From positions 1 through 53,338 of the forward strand of contig CAJAXK010000120.1 in NCBI GenBank assembly GCA_903946925.1: a stretch of 53,338 bases of DNA. The letters are read 5' to 3'. The DNA is from an uncultured Bacteroidales bacterium. GTDB taxonomy: Bacteria; Bacteroidota; Bacteroidia; Bacteroidales; UBA4417. Position numbers and translations under genes: made by a program. A model generated the notes under the pieces. It was not told the DNA's origin. It saw nothing but the letters and a program-made list of their open reading frames with translations, and did not search any database. Every line of letters begins with the position of its first letter. The stretch's first letter is position 1. Below are positions 16,723 through 27,716 of the stretch, piece after piece.

Positions 16723-17115
16723 ATGAAAGCGGAAGACGAAAGCGTAAGGACCCATTTTTCTGATGAGGAATTGATTGAATTCCGTGAGCTGATAAATGAT
16801 AAACTCGGAAAGGCACGGCACGACCTTATTTTGCTCACAGAAGCCTATACCAACAGCAACGATAACGATACAATGGATACTTCCCCAACGTTTAAAGTGT
16901 TGGAAGAAGGCTATCAGGTATTGTCGAAAGAGGAGAATGCCCGCTTGGCTGGCCGTCAGGAAAAATTTATCCAAAGCCTCGAAAATGCCCTGGTACGTAT
17001 CGAAAACAAAACTTATGGCATTTGCCGCGAAACTGGCAAACTTATTTCGAAAGAAAGGCTTCGCAGTGTTCCTCATGCAACATTGAGCATGGAAGCCAAA
17101 CTAAAACAGAAATAA
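16723..17115 (+). CDS. DksA/TraR-like protein without the zinc cysteines
   Basis: A 130-residue protein. Residues 10-95 are a helical coiled coil like that of DksA. The C-terminal globular part reads YGICRETGKLI then RLRSVPHATL; true DksA has two CxxC pairs there, and here only one cysteine remains. This zinc-less form is common in Bacteroidota next to lspA. DksA-family proteins bind the RNA polymerase secondary channel and tune transcription with ppGpp; whether this form does so is inference. lspA starts 17 bases downstream, so the two are probably co-transcribed. Confidence 0.85.
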   Translation: MKAEDESVRTHFSDEELIEFRELINDKLGKARHDLILLTEAYTNSNDNDTMDTSPTFKVLEEGYQVLSKEENARLAGRQEKFIQSLENALVRIENKTYGICRETGKLISKERLRSVPHATLSMEAKLKQK

Positions 17116-17132
17116 CCTGAACCCAGGATATC

Positions 17133-17819
17133 GTGCTGAAGAAATCGTTTTTAGTTGTTTTTATCGTCCTGTTTATTGATCAGGCATTAAAAATCTGGAT
17201 TAAAACCAACATGACCTTAGGCCAGGAATTTCATATTGCTGGCAATTGGTTTATTATCCATTTCACCGAAAACAACGGCATGGCTTTCGGCCTGCAGTTT
17301 GCCGGAGGATACGGTAAGCTGGCACTTAGCCTTTTCAGGATAGTGGCCGTGCTGTTTTTGGGCTGGTATATCAACCGTCTGGTTAAAGAAAAAACCAGCT
17401 TCGGTGTAATCTTCTCCTTCTCGCTCATTTTGGCTGGGGCAATGGGCAATATTATCGACAGTGTCTTTTATGGGCATTTTTTCAGCGAAAGCACCTATTT
17501 CGATTTGGCCAGATTTTTGCCCGAAGAAGGTGGATATAGCAGTTTGCTGCATGGCAAAGTTGTTGATATGTTCTATTTTCCAATATTGGAAGGGAATTAT
17601 CCAATGTGGCTTCCATTTTGGGGAGGCGATAGCTATATTTTCTTCCGTCCAGTCTTCAATGTGGCCGATTCGGCAATCACAAGCGGTGTATTTATCCTTT
17701 TGATCTTTCAAAGGCAATTTTTTCAGTCGCATAACGAAAAATCTGGCGAAAACATTGAAAGCATTGAAAAAGAAAACACGACAGGCATAAAAAACATTGA
17801 ACCTGAAATTGAAGAATAA
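17133..17819 (+). CDS. lspA: Lipoprotein signal peptidase (signal peptidase II)
   Basis: A 228-residue inner-membrane aspartyl protease that cleaves prolipoprotein signal peptides. Four hydrophobic segments are visible. The catalytic aspartates sit in AGAMGNIIDS (Asp109) and FNVADSAITSG (Asp179). The long loop between them, with HGKVVDMFYFP and WLPFWGG, is typical of Bacteroidota LspA and explains the length against about 164 residues in E. coli. The start is a GTG at 17133; no in-frame ATG gives a complete first helix. The C-terminus is a charged Glu/Lys tail. Window lipoproteins at 41745 and 44455 are expected substrates of this pathway. Confidence 0.96.
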   Translation: MLKKSFLVVFIVLFIDQALKIWIKTNMTLGQEFHIAGNWFIIHFTENNGMAFGLQFAGGYGKLALSLFRIVAVLFLGWYINRLVKEKTSFGVIFSFSLILAGAMGNIIDSVFYGHFFSESTYFDLARFLPEEGGYSSLLHGKVVDMFYFPILEGNYPMWLPFWGGDSYIFFRPVFNVADSAITSGVFILLIFQRQFFQSHNEKSGENIESIEKENTTGIKNIEPEIEE

Positions 17820-17949
17820 AGATTTTAAGGTGTCCTTATATATAGAACAAAATCTGCTTTCTTTCTGCTATCCTACCCCGAATAACAGTTAAATCCGACC
17901 TAAACCGAAAAATAATATAAATTAGGCAGTTAATTACGATTTGTTTTTT

Positions 17950-17957
17950 AAATTTGC
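17950..17957 (+). promoter_or_regulatory. -7 box for atpD
   Basis: TAAATTTG matches TAnnTTTG, 19 bases before the atpD ATG. The close distance implies a very short leader. The -33 region has no clear TTTG. Confidence 0.4.
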
Positions 17958-17964
17958 TCACTAA

Positions 17965-19482
<1,518 letters not shown>

Positions 19483-19500
19483 CAGCCTAACAGCCTTAAA

Positions 19501-19737
19501 ATGAAAATAGAAATAATAACCCCCGACACCACAATCTACGAAGGAGAAGTTTCGTTGGCCCAGTTGCCCGGGCTTGATGGCTCATTCGAAGTATTGAACA
19601 ACCACGCCCCAATGATTGCCGCCCTTAAAAAAGGCAAGGTAAAAGTAATTGATACCAAAAAGAACACACTGTTTTTTGATATTAATGGCGGGGTAGTGGA
19701 AGTGCTGAAAAATAAATTATTGGTTTTGGCCGAATAG
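19501..19737 (+). CDS. atpC: F1Fo ATP synthase epsilon subunit, short form
   Basis: A 78-residue protein matching the N-terminal beta-sandwich of epsilon (MKIEIITPDTTIYEGEV, LPGLDGSFEVLNNHAPMIAAL). The C-terminal helical hairpin that inhibits the enzyme in E. coli (139 residues) is absent, as is common in Bacteroidota. It forms an operon with atpD, ended by the hairpin at 19763. Confidence 0.95.
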   Translation: MKIEIITPDTTIYEGEVSLAQLPGLDGSFEVLNNHAPMIAALKKGKVKVIDTKKNTLFFDINGGVVEVLKNKLLVLAE

Positions 19738-19762
19738 CCAATCCAACAATAATATTTTAAAG

Positions 19763-19788
19763 AAAGGAGGATAATGTCCTCCTTTTTT
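19763..19788 (+). terminator. Rho-independent terminator of atpDC
   Basis: AAAGGAGGA (19763-19771) pairs perfectly with TCCTCCTTT (19777-19785) around TAATG and runs into a T-tract, 25 bases after the atpC stop. Confidence 0.9.
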
Positions 19789-19792
19789 ATTG

Positions 19793-20171
19793 TACGGCCT
19801 TTCGCAAAAGGAATTTTTAAATGTTGAGGTCGCTCCGAAAACCAAAAAATAAAGAAACGCCAATAAGGCGCTATGGCTCAAAGATTCACAAAGCATTGCT
19901 ATTCAGCGTTATAAACTTAGTGCAACTTATAAACTTTGTGCCTTTGTGGCGAAAATAGACTTTTTCGGAGTGGTTTCAATGATAGCATTTTAAAATTGCA
20001 ATATAAAAAACATGCGCTGAAAAGCAGGAATGTGGCTGGGAAAACCCCATTATTGCCCAATTTCGGAAGTTATTCTGAAATAACTCCGGCTTTTGTGAAA
20101 AAATACATATATGGTATGGTTCTTTACCATAATTTTGTGAAGGCATTAAAAAGTTTTCCAACCTAATTCCT
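19793..20171. other. Non-coding gap between atpC terminator and lpxK
   Basis: About 380 bases. It contains a 9-bp inverted pair, CTCCGAAAA (19833-19841) and TTTTCGGAG (19962-19970), and inside it repeated phrases AACTTATAAACTTTGTGCC and CTTTGTGGCGAAAA. The 76-codon plus-strand frame at 19936-20166 overlaps this material and the lpxK promoter and shows no family resemblance, so I do not call a gene. Confidence 0.5.
20130..20137 (+). promoter_or_regulatory. -7 box for lpxK
   Basis: TAATTTTG matches TAnnTTTG, 34 bases before the GTG start of lpxK. No convincing -33 box at the usual spacing. Confidence 0.5.
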
Positions 20172-21239
20172 GTGGAAGTTTTCAGATTTTTACTTTTCCC
20201 ATTCGCATTGCTTTACGGACTGGTTACAAAAGTCCGCAATATCTTGTTTGATACAAAAATCCTTCCTTCCGCACATTTTCAAACCCCTATAATTTCTGTT
20301 GGCAACCTTGTTGCTGGTGGTTCGGGCAAAACCCCTATGGTTGAGTATATTACCCGCTTGATTAGCAGCAACAGAAGCATCGCCATACTTAGTAGAGGAT
20401 ATAAGCGAAAAACAAAAGGGTATAGGCTTGCTAACGACAGCGATACATCCGAAACCCTCGGCGATGAACCTCTGCAATACCACCAAAAATTTTCAAACGT
20501 AAATGTGGCAGTGTGCGAAAGCCGCAAGGAAGGTATCAAGAAATTAATTAATGCCATTCAACCTTTAGATGCCGTAATCCTCGATGATGCCTTTCAGCAC
20601 CGGTTTGTAAAACCCAAACTATCGATACTCGTTACCGACTATTATAAGCTTTTTACCAAGGACTGGCTATTGCCTTATGGCATGTTGCGCGAACATATTT
20701 CGGGCCGTAAGCGTGCCGAAATAATTGTAGTTACCAAAACACCCCGCATTTTTTCGCCTATCGTCCGCAAACAGTTATTAGAGGAAATTAAACCCTATCC
20801 AGGTCAATTGGTGTGTTTCTCGTATATAAATTATCTTCCTTTTGTGCCGGTTTACCCCGAAAGGTTTAACAGTTCCATTAATCCCGACAATGTATATTCT
20901 ATCATTATGGTAACCGGTATTGGAAACCCAGGGCCAATGGAAGAATATCTCCGACGCCAATGCACCGATTTGGAACTTATGGAATTTGCTGACCATCATG
21001 CATTTACAAGTAAGGAATTGTTGCTGCTAAGTGAGAAGTTTAAATATTTGCCTACCAGGCGGAAAATTATTGTTACCACCGAAAAAGATGCCAAGCGCCT
21101 CCAAAACAAAGAAGCTATCGAAATATTGGGCGATTTGCCGGTTTTTTATACACCAATTGCCTTCGACTTTCATCCCGCCGACAAAATTTTGTTCGATCAG
21201 GCTGTAAACCAATCGTTGGGAAGCAGTGCCAAAGTGTAA
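20172..21239 (+). CDS. lpxK: Tetraacyldisaccharide 4'-kinase
   Basis: A 355-residue inner-membrane-associated kinase that adds the 4'-phosphate to the lipid A precursor. An N-terminal hydrophobic helix (about 5-25) is followed by the P-loop NLVAGGSGKTP (Lys53), ILSRGYKRK, the LGDEP segment and LDDAFQHR, all characteristic of LpxK. The start is a GTG just after a promoter box. Its presence shows a lipid A-bearing outer membrane, relevant to the glycan operon at 30228. Confidence 0.96.
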   Translation: MEVFRFLLFPFALLYGLVTKVRNILFDTKILPSAHFQTPIISVGNLVAGGSGKTPMVEYITRLISSNRSIAILSRGYKRKTKGYRLANDSDTSETLGDEPLQYHQKFSNVNVAVCESRKEGIKKLINAIQPLDAVILDDAFQHRFVKPKLSILVTDYYKLFTKDWLLPYGMLREHISGRKRAEIIVVTKTPRIFSPIVRKQLLEEIKPYPGQLVCFSYINYLPFVPVYPERFNSSINPDNVYSIIMVTGIGNPGPMEEYLRRQCTDLELMEFADHHAFTSKELLLLSEKFKYLPTRRKIIVTTEKDAKRLQNKEAIEILGDLPVFYTPIAFDFHPADKILFDQAVNQSLGSSAKV

Positions 21240-21243
21240 AAAG

Positions 21244-21251
21244 TATTTTTG
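21244..21251 (+). promoter_or_regulatory. -7 box for the secreted protein gene
   Basis: TATTTTTG matches TAnnTTTG, 80 bases before the ATG at 21332. Confidence 0.35.
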
Positions 21252-21331
21252 AAATATAAAACAAGCTTGAATGTTTTATAATTTTATAGTCCCAATTTCT
21301 TGAAAATCCCAACTTTTAAAAATATTTCCAA

Positions 21332-22735
21332 ATGAAAAACCTTCTCCTTTTCGCAATTGTACTGCTGCCATTTTTTGCCCATGCACAGTTCGATCAATGG
21401 CTTCCTAACCGCGCCATGACCGATTCGAGCCATCAAAACCGGAATGCATTCCTGATAGGCCAATATTACGAAAACATTTTATTGTGGGATCAGGAATTGG
21501 ATGCGAACACCACTCAGATTTGCTACAAAAACATGAACCCAAATTATGTAGCAAACTCGCAAATTGCACTTTATCAACCTAATGTAAAACTAACCAACCC
21601 TGTTGGTATAGTGTTTGGATCAGTAACAACGCCCAGTGAATTCCTACTCATGTATCAAACCAACGAAGGCAATGGCATCGACCTAAAGGCATCTTTCCAT
21701 CAAGCGAGCGGAATATTTACAACTCCTGTTAGCCTGTCGGCGATGCCTGGCGATGATATTGGCTTGGTAACCGATGGATATAATTTGGCAGCCTGGGAGA
21801 ACACTGGGAAAATTTATATTTCGCAGTATAATTATCTAACTAATTCCTTCACACTTCCGCATGTAGTTGATTCCGCAGAAGTGCATTCGCCGATATTGAC
21901 AACTAACGGGCTGAGTTATCTAAAACCCAATGGCGACAGTACTTATGTGGTTACTGTTAGTGTTTGGTACAACCAAAATACCTGGACAATCAGCCCTGCA
22001 AGTTCTCAATCTGTGGTAGGCGAGTGTTCGGCCCTTGCTTCTTCAGGGATATTTTCGTTTGGCAATTTCGGGTTGCAAAGTAAAGTCGGATCGAATCCTA
22101 CAGGATTAGTATTTACCGATGGTTGGAACTTTGAACTTGCATACATGAATTCTCCAAACTACAACTATACGCAACCTGCCATAGACCAAATGACGTTGAT
22201 CACAAAATCGTCAGCCTTTCCCACTATTCTAGCTTTTGTATCAGATTCGCTCACCGAGAAAGAAATTTTTGCCATTGCACCCACTTATGAGGGGCTGCAA
22301 AACATATCGCTATGGCCCGGAAAGGACGAGAACCCTAAGTTTTTTACAACTTTCCCAAAGGGTTATTCAGTGGCGGTCAACCTGTTTTGGGAATCGGAGC
22401 GCGAAGGTTTCAGCACCATTTATGGCTCCCATTACGATTATCTGTTCGGAGGAATTTCCGAAAACCAGAAAGAGCAAAACATACTGGCAAAACCCTGCCC
22501 GTTCGATAAGGAAACCAGCATTTTATTCCGCGCCACCGGGGTTTCACAAGTAAGGATATTGGATTTACAAGGCAGGAATGTGAAAAACCTCTTGCCACAC
22601 ACCGATGCCGATGGTTGGTTCAAAGCGGTTTGGGATGGCACCAACGAAAGTGGAAAAAGGGTAGCTCCGGGCAGTTATATGGTGGTAGCCATTACTGGAA
22701 ACGGGACGGAAAGTTTGATTATTGTTAAAAAGTAA
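21332..22735 (+). CDS. Secreted protein with type IX-like C-terminal sorting domain
   Basis: A 467-residue protein with a signal peptide (MKNLLLFAIVLLPFFAHAQ). The body (about 20-370) is beta-rich without a catalytic motif I recognise; it could be a propeller or sandwich. The last 85 residues form a FlgD/T9SS type A-like domain: PCPFDKETSILF, VRILDLQGRNVKNL, WDGTNESGKRVAPGSYMVV and a final LIIVKK. Such domains guide export through the type IX secretion system of Bacteroidota. It is flanked by its own promoter box and sucA. Confidence 0.75.
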   Translation: MKNLLLFAIVLLPFFAHAQFDQWLPNRAMTDSSHQNRNAFLIGQYYENILLWDQELDANTTQICYKNMNPNYVANSQIALYQPNVKLTNPVGIVFGSVTTPSEFLLMYQTNEGNGIDLKASFHQASGIFTTPVSLSAMPGDDIGLVTDGYNLAAWENTGKIYISQYNYLTNSFTLPHVVDSAEVHSPILTTNGLSYLKPNGDSTYVVTVSVWYNQNTWTISPASSQSVVGECSALASSGIFSFGNFGLQSKVGSNPTGLVFTDGWNFELAYMNSPNYNYTQPAIDQMTLITKSSAFPTILAFVSDSLTEKEIFAIAPTYEGLQNISLWPGKDENPKFFTTFPKGYSVAVNLFWESEREGFSTIYGSHYDYLFGGISENQKEQNILAKPCPFDKETSILFRATGVSQVRILDLQGRNVKNLLPHTDADGWFKAVWDGTNESGKRVAPGSYMVVAITGNGTESLIIVKK

Positions 22736-22805
22736 CTGTTTTTCTATTTCTGCAACCAGGTTTTTGAACTTTTCAGCTTTCTGCTGTTACTGATATTTCA
22801 GCCCA

Positions 22806-22839
22806 TTTGGCATTTTATACAGTTATTTTCCTAATTTTG
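22806..22839 (+). promoter_or_regulatory. Promoter of sucA
   Basis: TTTG at 22806-22809 and TAATTTTG at 22832-22839 are spaced by 22 bases, a good fit to the Bacteroidota -33/-7 pattern, 43 bases before the ATG. Confidence 0.6.
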
Positions 22840-22882
22840 ACCGAACATATCTAAGTAGTAAACGTTTCTGATAAAAAAATAT

Positions 22883-25660
22883 ATGGACGAGTTATCCTTT
22901 CTGAGTAATGCCGATAATGCTGCAATCGAGGAATTGTACCGGCAGTACAAACAGGATCCCGAAAGCATAGAATTGGGGTGGCGAAGGTTTTTTCAAGGTT
23001 TTGAATTCAGCGGCAAGCTAATGCCACAGGATGATATGAAACCCGGCGAATTTAAAGTTATCGACCTGATTAACGAATACCGGAAACGCGGCCACCTTTT
23101 CACTAAAACTAACCCGGTGCGTACCCGGCGTACCTATTCGCCAACGCTTCACATCAATAATTTCGGTCTTATCGACGAGGACCGCGAACAGGTTTTTAAA
23201 GCCGGTGGCGAAATTGGCATTGGCGATGCCTCGCTCAATAAAATTATCGAACACCTCGAAATAACCTATTGCCAAAGTGTTGGCGTGGAATATGCCTACA
23301 TCCGTCGCCCCGAAATCCACGAATGGCTGATGGCCAGGATGGAACACACCCGGAACACCCCTGTTTTTGCCCGCGAAAAGAAATTGCATATCCTCAAGGA
23401 ATTGAGCCGTGCCGTGCTTTTCGAGAAATTCCTGCATAAAAAATACATAGGCCAAAAACGGTTTTCGCTCGAAGGCTGCGAATCGCTGATACCTGCCATT
23501 GATGCAATCGTGAACAAAGGAGCCGAAACCGGGATAAGCGAATTTATTATCGGTATGCCTCATCGCGGAAGGCTCAACGTACTGGCCAACACACTTGGCA
23601 AGGCGTATCAGGATATTTTCAACGAATTCGAAGGCAAACTTCTGGAGGACGAATACCTGCTTGGCGATGTAAAATACCATCTCGGTTTTTCGTCGGAACG
23701 CACTACTGCCGATGGCCGGAAACTGCAACTTTCGCTTGCCCCAAACCCATCGCACCTCGAAACCGTAGGGCCTGTGGTTGAAGGGATTACCCGCAGTAAA
23801 ATTGATTCGGATTACCATAGCGACACAAATAACATTGTGCCCATTGTGATTCATGGCGATGCTTCCATTGCCGGACAAGGCGTTGTGTACGAAACGCTTC
23901 AGATGGCCGACTTAAAAGGGTATTCCACCGGAGGAACCATTCACCTTGTTGTGAACAACCAGATTGGCTTCACCACCAATTACTTAGATGCGCGAAGTTC
24001 GGTTTATTGCACCGATGTTGCCAAAACAACGCAATGCCCAATCTTCCATGTAAATGCCGATGATGTGGAAGCCGTGGTTTACACCGTTGAACTTGCAGTT
24101 GAATACAGGCAGCGTTTCCATAAAGATGTGTTTATTGATTTGCTTGGCTACCGTAAATACGGCCATAACGAGGGCGACGAACCCCGTTTCACACAGCCGA
24201 TTTTGTACAAAATCATCGAAAGGCACGACGACCCACGGAGCATTTATGTAAATAAGCTTTTGGAACAAGGCTCGATAACCGTACATGAAGCGGCAGCCAT
24301 CGAAAAAGCCTTCCTTGCTGAGTTGGAGCAAGACTTGTTGGAATCGAAAGAAGATGAAAAAGCCAGGGTAATCACGTTTCTCGAAAATTCGTGGCATAAC
24401 CTGCACCCGGCCACTGAGGCAGATTTCCTTAAACCGGTAAATACTAATGTGAATTTCGACCTTTTGCTCGAACTTACAAAAAAAATAACCGCTGTTCCTC
24501 AAGGGAAGCCGTTCTTTAAAAAACTTGTGCGCCTGATGGAAGAACGCCATACTATGTTTGCTGAAAAAGGCACTGTGGATTGGGCAATGGGCGAGTTGTT
24601 GGCTTATGCTTCCTTGCTCGAAGAAGGGATTCCGGTGCGTGTAAGCGGTCAGGATTCGGAGCGTGGCACATTTTCGCACCGCCACGCAGTGCTTACCATG
24701 GAGGATTCGGAAGAAAAATACACACCTTTACAGCATATCAGCGATAAGCAGGCACCTTTCCAGATTTACAATTCGCCACTTTCGGAATACGGGGTACTTG
24801 GTTTTGAATACGGATATTCGCTTGCAGCCCCATTTTCGCTCACCATTTGGGAAGCTCAGTTTGGCGATTTTATGAATGGAGCCCAAATTGTAATAGACCA
24901 ATATATAGTAAGTGCCGAGGAAAAATGGCGCGTGATGAACTCTTTGGTGATGCTGCTTCCGCATGGGTACGAAGGGCAAGGTCCCGAACATTCGAGTGCC
25001 CGCATGGAACGTTTCCTGCAACAATGTGCTGAAAACAACATACAAGTTGCCAACTGCACCACCCCATCCAACTTTTTCCATTTGTTGCGCCGCCAGGTAC
25101 ACCGCGATTTCCGTAAACCTTTGATTGTATTCACACCAAAAAGTTTGTTGAGGCATCCTGAATGTATCTCACCGGTTGCAGCCCTATCGAGAGGATCTTT
25201 TCAGGAAGTGATCGACGACGATACCGCCAACCCAAGCCAGGTTACCCGGGTGAATTTCTGCAATGGAAAGGTTTATTACGACCTGATTGCCGAGCGTCGC
25301 AAGCGCGAACACAACAACATTGCTTTTGTGCGCATTGAGCAATTGTATCCTTTCCCATTGACAACTTTGCACGAGGTGTTAAAAAGGTATCCTAACGCAA
25401 CCAAATTTGCCTGGGTACAGGAAGAACCTGCCAATATGGGTGCATGGTCGTTTATTTTGCGTCATTTTAAAGGCGTAAAACTTTTACTTGTGGCCCGGCC
25501 AGAAAGCGGAAGCCCTGCAACTGGTTCGCCGAAATTGCACGTTCAGCGGCAAGCAAAAATTATTGATAAGGCTTTTGGCGACTGCACCTGCGAAAACCGC
25601 AACCTTACCTGTAAAATGCTATGTGCACCAAAGGAATGGAAAGCGGCGGAGAAGGTTTAG
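22883..25660 (+). CDS. sucA: 2-oxoglutarate dehydrogenase E1 component
   Basis: A 925-residue thiamine-diphosphate enzyme (E. coli SucA is 933) that decarboxylates 2-oxoglutarate and passes the succinyl group to E2 lipoate. The N-terminal E2-binding segment reads LYRQYKQDPESIELGWRRFF. The thiamine region includes FIIGMPHRGRLNVLAN, the HGDASIAGQGVVYE motif and NNQIGFTTN. The C-terminal transketolase-like domain has RVSGQDSERGTFSHRH and LLPHGYEGQGPEHSSAR. sucB follows on the same strand after a repeat-filled 496-base spacer. Presence of this complex points to an oxidative TCA cycle. Confidence 0.98.
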   Translation: MDELSFLSNADNAAIEELYRQYKQDPESIELGWRRFFQGFEFSGKLMPQDDMKPGEFKVIDLINEYRKRGHLFTKTNPVRTRRTYSPTLHINNFGLIDEDREQVFKAGGEIGIGDASLNKIIEHLEITYCQSVGVEYAYIRRPEIHEWLMARMEHTRNTPVFAREKKLHILKELSRAVLFEKFLHKKYIGQKRFSLEGCESLIPAIDAIVNKGAETGISEFIIGMPHRGRLNVLANTLGKAYQDIFNEFEGKLLEDEYLLGDVKYHLGFSSERTTADGRKLQLSLAPNPSHLETVGPVVEGITRSKIDSDYHSDTNNIVPIVIHGDASIAGQGVVYETLQMADLKGYSTGGTIHLVVNNQIGFTTNYLDARSSVYCTDVAKTTQCPIFHVNADDVEAVVYTVELAVEYRQRFHKDVFIDLLGYRKYGHNEGDEPRFTQPILYKIIERHDDPRSIYVNKLLEQGSITVHEAAAIEKAFLAELEQDLLESKEDEKARVITFLENSWHNLHPATEADFLKPVNTNVNFDLLLELTKKITAVPQGKPFFKKLVRLMEERHTMFAEKGTVDWAMGELLAYASLLEEGIPVRVSGQDSERGTFSHRHAVLTMEDSEEKYTPLQHISDKQAPFQIYNSPLSEYGVLGFEYGYSLAAPFSLTIWEAQFGDFMNGAQIVIDQYIVSAEEKWRVMNSLVMLLPHGYEGQGPEHSSARMERFLQQCAENNIQVANCTTPSNFFHLLRRQVHRDFRKPLIVFTPKSLLRHPECISPVAALSRGSFQEVIDDDTANPSQVTRVNFCNGKVYYDLIAERRKREHNNIAFVRIEQLYPFPLTTLHEVLKRYPNATKFAWVQEEPANMGAWSFILRHFKGVKLLLVARPESGSPATGSPKLHVQRQAKIIDKAFGDCTCENRNLTCKMLCAPKEWKAAEKV

Positions 25661-26125
25661 AATTGTTCAAGGTTTAAAATGGTTCAATCGCTGCGCTGTT
25701 AAAGGTTCAAAAATGGTTCAAAGGCTGCGCTGTTCAAAATGGTTCAATCGCTGCGCGTTCAAGGTTGTTCAATCGCTTCGCTCTTCAATGTCCAAAAATG
25801 TTCACTTGCTGCGCTGTTCAAGGTTGTTCAAATTTAAAATGATTCAAAACTGCTAATACTATGATTTTAACAAGTTCAAACAGCGAACGCCACCGGCCTT
25901 GAACTGCGAAGCATTTAACCCTCGAACAGCGAAGCCATTGAACAGCGAAACGATTGAACCTTTTAATAGCAAAGCGATTGAACCCTTTAACAGCAAAGCG
26001 TTTGAACCCTTTAACAGCGAAGCGATTGAACTTTGAACGGCGAAGCCATTGAACCATTAAACAGCGAAGCCATTGAACAGCAAAGCGATTGAACCTTGAA
26101 CGCCGCAGGCAATTTAACCCTTGAA
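25655..26125. repeat. Inverted arrays of GTTCAA-GCTTCGC words between sucA and sucB
   Basis: The left array (about 25661-25845) repeats GGTTCAATCGCTGCGC, TGTTCAAAATGG and AATCGCTTCGC. The right array (about 25873-26122) is the reverse complement of the same words: AACAGCGAAGCGATTG, GAACCCTTTAACAGC, CGAAGCCATTGAA. The two arms face each other around a short AT-rich centre (about 25846-25872) and could pair over most of their length. Single units are 15-25 bases and drift. The same words recur at 47545-47665. No gene is present; open frames here are translated repeat. Confidence 0.85.
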
Positions 26126-26156
26126 GATAAAAAACACAAAGAAATAAATTCACATC

Positions 26157-27404
26157 ATGATAATAGAAATAAAAGCTCCAACACCGGGTGAATCAATAAC
26201 CGAAGTCCAGATTGCAAACTGGTTGGTTAAAAATGGCGATTATGTGGCAAAAGATGCCGAAATCGCCGAGATTGATTCCGATAAGGCTACGCTTACCGTG
26301 AACGCAGAAGTGGCTGGTACAATTGCTATCCTTATCGAAGCTGGGGAAACTGTGAGCATAGGCACAGTGATTGCAAAAATCGACAGTGAGGCGGTAGCTC
26401 CTGAAGGTGTTTCGCAAACAATGCCGGAGCCTGAAATAAAAACATTTGAACCCATCGAACTTGAAATAAAACAAATTTCTGTTCCTTCCTCCGATGATGG
26501 TGATGTTAAAATTACTCCGCTGGCACGGAAAATTATGGAGGAAAAACACCTCACCGGCCGCGAAGTGCTTGAGCAATTAGGGCAAACCCGTATCACACGC
26601 CAGGATGTGCTGGATGCAAGTTCAGTGAAAACAAAAGTTGTGCAAGCCCCTCAAACCCCGAAAACTGAAAATTCGCGCGAAGTGGAACGCAAAAAAATGT
26701 CAACACTCCGCATTAAACTTGCCCAAAGGCTTGTGAGTGTTAAAAACGAAACTGCCATGCTTACCACATTTAACGAGGTGAATATGAGCCAGATCATGGG
26801 CTTGAAAAAGCAGTACAACGAAAAATTCAAGGAAACTTTTGGGGTTGGAATTGGTTTCATGTCGTTTTTTACCAAAGCGGTTACCATAGCTTTGGCGAAA
26901 TTCCCACAGGTAAATGCCATGATAGATGGTGACGAACTGATATTTCACAAATATGCCGATGTAGGCATCGCTGTGAGCGCACCCAAAGGGCTTGTTGTTC
27001 CTGTAATCCGGAATGCCGAAAATTTGTCTCTTGCACAGATTGAACTCCGCATAAAAGAACTGGCAGGCAAAGCCCGCGAAAACAAAATCACGCTCGACGA
27101 AATGAGCGGAGGCACATTTACCATTACCAACGGCGGCGTTTTTGGTTCCATGATGTCAACACCTATCCTAAACCCTCCACAAAGTGCCATACTTGGAATG
27201 CACAATATTATCGAAAGGCCGATTGCAGTAAACGGTCAGGTTGTGGTAGCACCTATGATGTACGTAGCTTTGTCGTACGATCACCGCGTTATCGATGGCC
27301 GCGAATCGGTTAGTTTCCTTGTTATGGTAAAAGAACTTCTCGAAAATCCGGCAAAAATGCTCTTCGAAGGCAATGAGCCGGTTAAAGTATTGTTGGGGTT
27401 GTAA
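26157..27404 (+). CDS. sucB: 2-oxoglutarate dehydrogenase E2 component (dihydrolipoyl succinyltransferase)
   Basis: A 415-residue protein of normal E2 length. The single lipoyl domain (about 1-80) has its lipoylated lysine in EIDSDKATL (Lys43). The E1/E3-binding domain (about 120-155) contains [14 protein letters not shown]. The catalytic acyltransferase domain (about 185-415) ends with [11 protein letters not shown], giving His376 and Asp380. The succinyltransferase assignment rests on the neighbouring sucA. Lipoyl dehydrogenase (E3) is not in the window. Confidence 0.97.
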   Translation: MIIEIKAPTPGESITEVQIANWLVKNGDYVAKDAEIAEIDSDKATLTVNAEVAGTIAILIEAGETVSIGTVIAKIDSEAVAPEGVSQTMPEPEIKTFEPIELEIKQISVPSSDDGDVKITPLARKIMEEKHLTGREVLEQLGQTRITRQDVLDASSVKTKVVQAPQTPKTENSREVERKKMSTLRIKLAQRLVSVKNETAMLTTFNEVNMSQIMGLKKQYNEKFKETFGVGIGFMSFFTKAVTIALAKFPQVNAMIDGDELIFHKYADVGIAVSAPKGLVVPVIRNAENLSLAQIELRIKELAGKARENKITLDEMSGGTFTITNGGVFGSMMSTPILNPPQSAILGMHNIIERPIAVNGQVVVAPMMYVALSYDHRVIDGRESVSFLVMVKELLENPAKMLFEGNEPVKVLLGL

Positions 27405-27716
27405 AAAGGAACCGAAATCGGCAAATTGATGCTAAAGTCATCATCTGTAAATATTTGGCAAATAAATACAGCTAGAATTCTACACAAAACAAACGGCTGA
27501 TTCGTTCAGGTTGAAGCAGTTTTTCTGACAATAGTGGTTTTCTACTGAAACCCAGATGTGGCTGGGTTTTAATGAAACCAGTCGGATGTAATTTAACAAT
27601 ACTTTGTGAACCGTTGTGCCGTTGTGTTGCTACAGCAAGCGTTCGACTGAGCTCAAGCCATAGTCTCAGCACACCGCTTAGTGAGTTTCTTTATTGGGGG
27701 ATTTTCGTAGTTTACG
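27405..27716. other. Non-coding gap between convergent sucB and dnaG
   Basis: 312 bases with no gene. It holds short phrases often seen in such gaps (CTTTGTGAACCGTTGTGCCG, CGACTGAGCTCAAGCC) and no clear terminator. Confidence 0.4.

Noticed and set aside
19936-20166. 76-codon plus-strand frame before lpxK
   Set aside because: It covers intergenic phrases and the lpxK promoter box, ends next to the lpxK start and resembles no family I recognise.
25488-26153. Open frames on both strands in the sucA-sucB gap
   Set aside because: Their translations (FNRFAV, VQRLRCS and similar) are simply the repeat words read as codons, and one overlaps the end of sucA.
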